Source: Acidimicrobiales bacterium
GTDB taxonomy: Bacteria > Actinomycetota > Acidimicrobiia > Acidimicrobiales > MedAcidi-G1
NCBI GenBank assembly: GCA_030747595.1
Contig: JASLKK010000006.1
Coordinates: forward strand, 62,001-126,000
DNA: 64,000 bases
Direction of reading: 5' to 3'
In this document: positions 58,945-64,000 of the stretch, piece by piece
Layout: each line of letters begins with the position of its first letter
How positions within the stretch are numbered: position 1 is the first letter of the stretch
Made by a program: the position numbers and the translations under genes
The notes under the pieces: model-generated
What the model was told of the DNA's origin: nothing
Seen by the model: the letters and a program-made list of their open reading frames with translations, nothing else
The model's database searches: none

Positions 58945-59289
58945 ATGTCTGAGCAGCCAGTGGTCCCGGAAGTGGACGTTGACGAGTTGCAGGCACGTCT
59001 CGCCGACGGCGCCGCACTCCTCGACGTCCGAGAGCCCGATGAGGTTGACGAGGTCAGGGTGCCGGGAGGCGTCCGAATCCCGTTGGGGGCGTTGCCCGAG
59101 CGGATTGCCGAGATTCCCTCAGATGGCACGCTCTACGTCATCTGCGCTCTGGGTGGTCGGAGCCGCACTGCGGCCGAGTTCCTCCGTCACAACGGGATCG
59201 ATGCCGTGAACGTGGCCGGTGGTACCAACGCCTGGGTCGCTGCCGATTTCCCAGTGGAGTCGGGCTCTGTGGATGGAGCAGGATCCTGA
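58945..59289 (+). CDS. Rhodanese-like domain protein
   Basis: A 114-residue single rhodanese domain with LLDVREPDEVDEVRVPGGVRIPLG and the active-site loop VICALGGRSRTAA, whose cysteine can carry sulfane sulfur. Partner unknown. ATG 58945 has GGGAGAG upstream. The next gene may start inside its stop codon region. Confidence 0.9.
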   Translation: MSEQPVVPEVDVDELQARLADGAALLDVREPDEVDEVRVPGGVRIPLGALPERIAEIPSDGTLYVICALGGRSRTAAEFLRHNGIDAVNVAGGTNAWVAADFPVESGSVDGAGS

Positions 59290-59330
59290 GCGGGGGCCCG
59301 CCGGTCGACTTTCGACTGGTTACCGACCAG

Positions 59331-60449
59331 ATGGAGTTCGAGGAGATCCTGGACGTCCTGATGGGCGAATCGCGGATCGCCGTGGACACCGAGTTCCACA
59401 GGGAGAAGACGTATTTTCCAAAGGTCGCCATGGTCCAGGTGGCGTGGTCCGATGGCTTGGCCCTGATCGATCCGCTAGCTGTCGACCTGCGTCCCATGGC
59501 CCGACTGTTGGAGTCTGATGTTCTGGTAGTCATGCATGCCGCTGGCCAGGACCTTGAGGTCTTTGACCACACATGCGGGACCGTGCCCGTCAACCTCTTT
59601 GACACCCAGCTAGCGGCCGGGTTCACCGGCCTGTCCTCGCCGTCCTTGGCTTCCCTGCACGAACGGGAACTCGGTCTCCGCCTTCCCAAGGGGGACCGCC
59701 TCACCGACTGGTTGGCTCGCCCGTTGACCAAATCGCAACTGGACTACGCGGCGTCCGACGTAGCGAACCTGCTGGAGATACATGACCTTCTCCTTGCCCG
59801 TCTGACCGCAGACGGACGACTGGCATGGGCTGAGCAAGAATGCTTGGAGATGCTGGCCCGGGAACGTGGACGGCGTGTGCCTGAGGATGCTTGGCGGCGC
59901 ATCAAGGAAGCCCGACAGCTTCGTGGTCAGGCCAGGGACGTCGTTCGTTCGGTGGCGGCGTGGCGGGAGCGGCGGGCTGCCGACATGGATCAGCCGGTCC
60001 GCCATGTGGTGCCTGACCTCGGTGTGGTGGCCGTGGCTCAGCGAGCACCGCGATCCCTAGAGGAACTTCGGAAGATCCGTGGACTGGATGGGCGTCACCA
60101 CAAGGGGGCAGTGGCCGAGGGCCTGTTGGCCGCCGTCGCCGCCGCTGATGATCTGCCGCCGTTGGTCGCCGATCCACCTCGTCGGGACAGCGGCAACGAC
60201 GTGCGCGCGGCGGTGACCTTGGTGTCGGCATGGGTGGCCCAGTTGTCGCGTGATACCGATCTTGACCCGACACTCGTCGGGACGAGAAGTGATATCGAAG
60301 ATCTCGTCCGGGGCGTTGAGGGTGCACGGATGGCCACCGGGTGGCGCCATCAGGTCATCGGTGGCCCGGTGGATGACCTACTAAGTGGTCGGGCGGCGCT
60401 GGCCTTCGACGGCCGTGGCGGGCTACTCCTCGAGCCACGGGGCACCTGA
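59331..60449 (+). CDS. rnd: Ribonuclease D
   Basis: A 3'-5' exoribonuclease with a DEDD nuclease domain (AVDTEFHREKTYFPKVAMVQ, then HAAGQDLEVF, and DYAASDVANLLEIH) and a C-terminal HRDC region (about residues 200-290). From ATG 59331 the frame lacks the first strand that homologues have (FRLVTD lies upstream in frame). A CTG at 59286, overlapping the rhodanese stop as CTGA and preceded by GGAGCAGG, could be the true start. Confidence 0.88.
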   Translation: MEFEEILDVLMGESRIAVDTEFHREKTYFPKVAMVQVAWSDGLALIDPLAVDLRPMARLLESDVLVVMHAAGQDLEVFDHTCGTVPVNLFDTQLAAGFTGLSSPSLASLHERELGLRLPKGDRLTDWLARPLTKSQLDYAASDVANLLEIHDLLLARLTADGRLAWAEQECLEMLARERGRRVPEDAWRRIKEARQLRGQARDVVRSVAAWRERRAADMDQPVRHVVPDLGVVAVAQRAPRSLEELRKIRGLDGRHHKGAVAEGLLAAVAAADDLPPLVADPPRRDSGNDVRAAVTLVSAWVAQLSRDTDLDPTLVGTRSDIEDLVRGVEGARMATGWRHQVIGGPVDDLLSGRAALAFDGRGGLLLEPRGT

Positions 60450-60607
60450 TCACCAGAGCAGGTCTGCTCCGTGAACGGCGGCTCGCTTCGCTAGGATGAC
60501 CAACCGCACCGGTCTGCTGTGGAGGTTTTCCATCACAGCACTGACTGGACGGAATCACAGAAGAGCACACGGATGGAACATGCCGTGACCAATCGGGAGG
60601 ATGCCCG

Positions 60608-60823
60608 GTGAAGAAGGGTCGACACCGCCGCTACGAAGAAGCGCGTGCGTTGAAGCAGAACCAGGATCTTGATCTGGACTCGATCTTCGACAGCCTCGAC
60701 GTGGGTGAGCAGAACGAAAGCCAGACAGACGAGGAAAGTTCCCCGGCGTTCGACGCCTGGGCTGACGACTACGAGGACGGCGCCACTGGGGAAGCGGTCG
60801 AGGAGGCGGCCGAGACGGCCTGA
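60608..60823 (+). CDS. Small acidic protein, function unknown
   Basis: A 71-residue protein with a basic first 20 residues (MKKGRHRRYEEARALKQNQD) and a strongly acidic rest. The GTG at 60608 has GGGAGG 7 nt upstream, which supports it as a real gene. The charge pattern suggests a nucleic-acid- or ribosome-associated small protein, but no family was recognised. It converges with the ClC channel gene. Confidence 0.65.
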   Translation: MKKGRHRRYEEARALKQNQDLDLDSIFDSLDVGEQNESQTDEESSPAFDAWADDYEDGATGEAVEEAAETA

Positions 60824-60846
60824 GTCCACCACCGACGAACTGCAGG

Positions 60847-62595
60847 TCAGCTACCTGTTTCGTCCAGAATCTCGTCCAGTTTGAGAATATCCTCAGCCGA
60901 CAACATGCCAATGAACGCGCCTTCGGCGTCGGTCACCGCGAGGACGTCCACATCAGCCTGCTCCATTGCCACGGTCGCGTCCCGTAGTGACCAGTTCGGT
61001 CGGGCGGCGGGTAGTTCCGTGTTGAGGAGGTCGCCGACAGCGGTGTCATCCCACATCGAACGATCGATCTCGGACACCTCCGTGAGGCTGATCATTCCCC
61101 GGTACTCGACGCCATCGACCACCGCTACGGATCGCTCACGGCGACCGAGTACGTGGAGGTACATGAATTCAGCCACCGTGGCGTCTGGGGGAACCGTGAG
61201 CACGTCGGTGTCCAGCGCCGACGTCACGGGCAGGGTGAACCTACGTTCGAGGTGGCCCAGTCGGACTGAGTGCTGATGCTCAGCGACGGAGGACTTGCCG
61301 GCCACCAACTGACTGACCGCAGCAGCGACAAGGGCCGGCACCACGAAGGAACCGCCTGTCGATTCTGCGACGAACATCACCGCTGAGATGGGAGCGCGGT
61401 AGCCGGCGCCCAAGAAGGCTGCCAGGCCGAGCGTCGGGTAGAGGCCGGGCCGGTCGGATTCCAACATGATGCCGGTGAACTGTCCGATGATGACGCCCTG
61501 CACGGCTAAGGGAATGAATAGTCCGCCTACCCCGCCACCGGCCAGGGTCACGATGGTGGCGGCGATCCGCATGCCGAACAACAGGCCAATTAGGCCTAGG
61601 CCGTGGTCCGGCCTGACCACCCACTCCATGGCCTCGAAGCCCGGTCCGATGGTCAGAGGAGAGCCAAACGCCACGTCGGCGACGAACGCCAAACCGGCCA
61701 GTGAGGCTCCGGAGATGAGGACCCGGGAGACGAACGAGTCGGTCTTGGACTGTGTTTTGGCCCACCGGACGAGCCACGCCATGGAACGGCCTCCGAGGCC
61801 GGCAAAGACCCCAAGCAGGAGAGCGCCGAACACGTCGCCCACCTCCACGGCGGTAAACAGCCCGGCCAGGTCGGCGGCGTCGAACCAGACCACTTCGGTG
61901 TCGGCCCGGAGGGCCAACTGTTTGACGTTCAGACCGATGCGGTTCTCGGGATCGTTCAGGAACGGGATGACGGCGTCATGGCCGATGAGGTTGATGTAGG
62001 CGACGTAACTGGTGGCCGAGGCGAGCAACGAGGGCAGCAAAGCCCGACGGTTCACGTCGTCTCGGTACGGTGCCTCCAGTGCAAAGAGGACCCCGGTAGC
62101 CGGTGCCTTGAAGACGGCGGCCACCCCAGCCGCCGCTCCGGCGGTCAGGAGGATCTTGACGTCCTCTCGACGAAGCCAACGGCGGAACCGGTCACGCAAG
62201 CCGAGGCCGAGGGTCGAGCCGGCGTAGATTGACGGGCCCTCCAGGCCGAGCGCACCGCCTAACCCGATGGTCGAGATGCCTGCCAAGAGCTTGATCGGGA
62301 GGTCCCGGAGAGGAAGGCGTGGGTTCCGATCATGGAACGCGCGATTGAACTCGTCGGAGGTGCTCGGGAGCATTCGCCGACCCGGGTATCGCAGAATCAA
62401 CGAGGCTAGAAGGAGTCCCACGCCGGGGGCTATGGCGATCTGCCACAGTGGCCGGTGCAGGACTCGTTCAAGGACCACGGTTGCCGCTATATATTCGAAG
62501 GCGGCGACCAGAGTGGCTACGAGCAGCCCGGTGATGATCGCCAGGGCCAGCACCGGGGTGTCACCACGGGTGGCAATGGTGCGGAGCCGTTTCAC
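60847..62595 (-). CDS. ClC-family chloride channel/transporter with CBS domains
   Basis: A 582-residue membrane protein. ClC selectivity-filter elements are seen as LGLEGPSIYAGS (with the gating glutamate) and GGGVGGLFIPLAVQG; about ten membrane segments are present. The C-terminal ~130 residues form two CBS domains (TVPPDATVAEFMYLHVLGRRE, LRDATVAMEQADVDVLAVTD) that could bind adenine nucleotides. Ion specificity, and channel versus proton exchange, cannot be told. GTG 62595 has AGGA upstream. Confidence 0.9.
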   Translation of the reverse strand: MKRLRTIATRGDTPVLALAIITGLLVATLVAAFEYIAATVVLERVLHRPLWQIAIAPGVGLLLASLILRYPGRRMLPSTSDEFNRAFHDRNPRLPLRDLPIKLLAGISTIGLGGALGLEGPSIYAGSTLGLGLRDRFRRWLRREDVKILLTAGAAAGVAAVFKAPATGVLFALEAPYRDDVNRRALLPSLLASATSYVAYINLIGHDAVIPFLNDPENRIGLNVKQLALRADTEVVWFDAADLAGLFTAVEVGDVFGALLLGVFAGLGGRSMAWLVRWAKTQSKTDSFVSRVLISGASLAGLAFVADVAFGSPLTIGPGFEAMEWVVRPDHGLGLIGLLFGMRIAATIVTLAGGGVGGLFIPLAVQGVIIGQFTGIMLESDRPGLYPTLGLAAFLGAGYRAPISAVMFVAESTGGSFVVPALVAAAVSQLVAGKSSVAEHQHSVRLGHLERRFTLPVTSALDTDVLTVPPDATVAEFMYLHVLGRRERSVAVVDGVEYRGMISLTEVSEIDRSMWDDTAVGDLLNTELPAARPNWSLRDATVAMEQADVDVLAVTDAEGAFIGMLSAEDILKLDEILDETGS

Positions 62596-62751
62596 GTCGT
62601 TCTTCCTACACCCTCGGACCCGCTGATCCTCGGACGGGTGGGTCGTCTGATCGCGACCCCGTCCAACGTTGGGTTAGCGCCCGACCAATGTCCCGTTCGG
62701 GACCCAAGGGTGGATCCCGGCTATGGCGGCCCTGTCGGGCAGACTGCAATC

Positions 62752-64000
62752 GTGACAAGCCCTTTGACCCGGTCCCTTCTAGGGCGGCTGATTACCCGTC
62801 GGAGCGATCCGATCACCGATCCGTTGGAGCGCGACCTAGTTGAGGTCTTGGGTCGTGGCCGGGTCGAAGCCGGAGTCGGGGCCCAGAGCCTGTACAGCCA
62901 TGATGGCTCGGTGACGAGGGGTGGTCGGGCCGGGATCGTCTGCTTCCCCGAAAGTACCGCCGAGGTGGCTGCCTGCGTATCCGTGGCGATCGGCCATGGG
63001 CGTCCGTTCGTGCCCCGTGGGGCGGGAACGGGGTTGTCTGGTGGAGCCGTGCCCTGCGACGAGCCTGTAATGGTGGTGACAACCCGGATGGACGTCATCC
63101 ACGAGGTCGACGTGGAACGTCGCCTGGCCTGGGTGGGACCTGGCGTAGTGAACCTGGACCTCTCACGGCACCTGGAGGGCACCGGCCTCCATTTTGCCCC
63201 GGATCCGTCCAGCCAACAGGCCTGCACGATCGGTGGCAACGTAGCCAACAACTCGGGAGGCCCCCACTGCCTGCTCTACGGGGTGACCAGCGCGCACGTA
63301 TTGGCCGTCGAGGTGGTGCTCCCGGACGGAGAAGTGGTGATCCTCGGCGCTGAGGAAGGACGGGCATCGGGTTACGACCTCCGGGGAGCTTTTGTAGGCG
63401 GCGAGGGAACCCTTGGGATCACGACGCGTATCTGTGTTCGACTCACCGAGGATCCGCCCGAGGTGGCCACGTTGTTGTTGGACTTCGACCGTGTGGCCGG
63501 TGCTGCCGACACGGTTAGTGCGGTGATTGCCGCCGGCATCGTGCCCGCCGCGCTCGAGATCATGGACCAGCGGGTCGTCGAGGCCGTCGAACCCTTCGTG
63601 CATGCTGGCTATCCACTGGACGCTGCGGCGGTCCTCATCGTTGAGTTGGACGGCCTTCCGGGCGGCGTGGCGGAGTCCATCGACCGGATCGAGGCCATCG
63701 GGACGGCCCATGGAGCCCGGACGGTTCGGGTGGCCGCCGACGAGGAGGAGCGGATGAGGATCTGGAAGGGCCGAAAGAGCGCCTTCGGAGCGATTGCGGT
63801 GATCAAGCCCGACTACTACCTGAACGACACCGTCATCCCTCGTACCCGACTGGCCGAAGTTTTGTCCCGGATCTACGAGGTGATCGAAGAACGGGACTTG
63901 ATCGTCATGAACGTCTTCCACGCCGGTGACGGCAACCTCCACCCTCTCATTGTTTTCGACGCTCGTGAGCCGGGAGTCATGGAGCGCGTCTTGGAGGCCG
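62752..64000 (+). CDS. glcD: FAD-linked glycolate oxidase subunit GlcD-like, 3' end cut by window
   Basis: The frame from GTG 62752 stays open to the window end (416 codons seen). It has the FAD-binding FVPRGAGTGLSGGAVP, the NNSGGPHCLLYG strand and GGNVANNSGG, the second half of the PCMH FAD site FVGGEGTLGITT, and in the C-terminal domain the NVFHAGDGNLHPLIVF metal-site motif. These fit glycolate or D-lactate dehydrogenase flavoproteins. Partner subunits, if any, are outside the window. Confidence 0.92.
   Translation, partial: MTSPLTRSLLGRLITRRSDPITDPLERDLVEVLGRGRVEAGVGAQSLYSHDGSVTRGGRAGIVCFPESTAEVAACVSVAIGHGRPFVPRGAGTGLSGGAVPCDEPVMVVTTRMDVIHEVDVERRLAWVGPGVVNLDLSRHLEGTGLHFAPDPSSQQACTIGGNVANNSGGPHCLLYGVTSAHVLAVEVVLPDGEVVILGAEEGRASGYDLRGAFVGGEGTLGITTRICVRLTEDPPEVATLLLDFDRVAGAADTVSAVIAAGIVPAALEIMDQRVVEAVEPFVHAGYPLDAAAVLIVELDGLPGGVAESIDRIEAIGTAHGARTVRVAADEEERMRIWKGRKSAFGAIAVIKPDYYLNDTVIPRTRLAEVLSRIYEVIEERDLIVMNVFHAGDGNLHPLIVFDAREPGVMERVLEA

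Noticed and set aside
1-64000. Prophage, transposon, toxin-antitoxin, restriction-modification or CRISPR-Cas system
   Set aside because: No transposase, integrase, phage structural, Cas, methylase-nuclease pair or antitoxin-like gene pair was recognised anywhere in the window.

Overview
The window is GC-rich bacterial chromosome, densely coding on both strands, and best fits an actinobacterium, probably of the class Acidimicrobiia (inference, no rRNA in the window). The reasons are a mycothione-reductase-like gene, a block ordered pgsA-gcvH-FHA(garA)-MerR-DUF151-MerR that matches the Mycobacterium Rv1822-Rv1830 neighbourhood as I recall it, a DUF3151 gene, and many start codons sitting 6-9 nt after a TANNNT hexamer, which is the actinobacterial leaderless pattern. 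No rRNA, tRNA, CRISPR array, transposase or phage gene was recognised.

Layout. 1-6407: housekeeping block with secA (5' cut by the window edge), prfB, ftsE, ftsX, a Rieske protein and a methyltransferase. 6496-11590: a GNAT gene, then a visibly less GC-rich accessory stretch with a DUF2061 membrane protein, a large lipoprotein with an HExxH zinc-peptidase signature, three small proteins and two non-coding stretches, one with RNA-like folds. 11591-18741: a substrate-binding lipoprotein fused to a LytR_C domain, a divergent bitopic membrane protein, SRAP, DUF2079, HIT and pgsA. 18788-22563: the gcvH/FHA/MerR/HPRT-like/DUF151/MerR block and a small nuclease-like gene. 22815-24814: class II aldolase and aroC. 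24919-37936: acyl-CoA catabolism (acyl-CoA synthetase, SDR, mycothione reductase, three acyl-CoA dehydrogenases, DUF35, SCP2-type thiolase, EchA20-like crotonase, luciferase-like oxidoreductase, crotonase), similar in parts to mycobacterial sterol side-chain and ring degradation.

37933-40604: HAD nucleotidase, SDR, an AlkB-type dioxygenase with a perfect LexA/SOS-box match over its promoter, and a small membrane protein with a strong terminator. 40772-53174: a cell-surface glycan island with two SGNH hydrolases, GT2 plus DUF2304, GNAT-like protein, four GT-C type membrane glycosyltransferases, a polysaccharide deacetylase and a UDP-galactopyranose-mutase-like flavoprotein, arranged as ATGA-overlapping operons around a palindromic divergent promoter. 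53175-53920 is the longest non-coding stretch and ends in a DnaA-box-like cluster. 53921-64000: CopD-like membrane protein, GDPD, flavin reductase, a pyruvate kinase with K+-independent sequence signature, DUF3151, mobA, rhodanese, RNase D, a small acidic protein, a ClC channel with CBS domains, and the first part of glcD, which runs off the window.

Gene functions come from recognising motifs in translated reading frames. No database search was possible. Start codons were re-chosen where a ribosome binding site, a leaderless -10 hexamer or the family's usual N-terminus argued against the longest frame.
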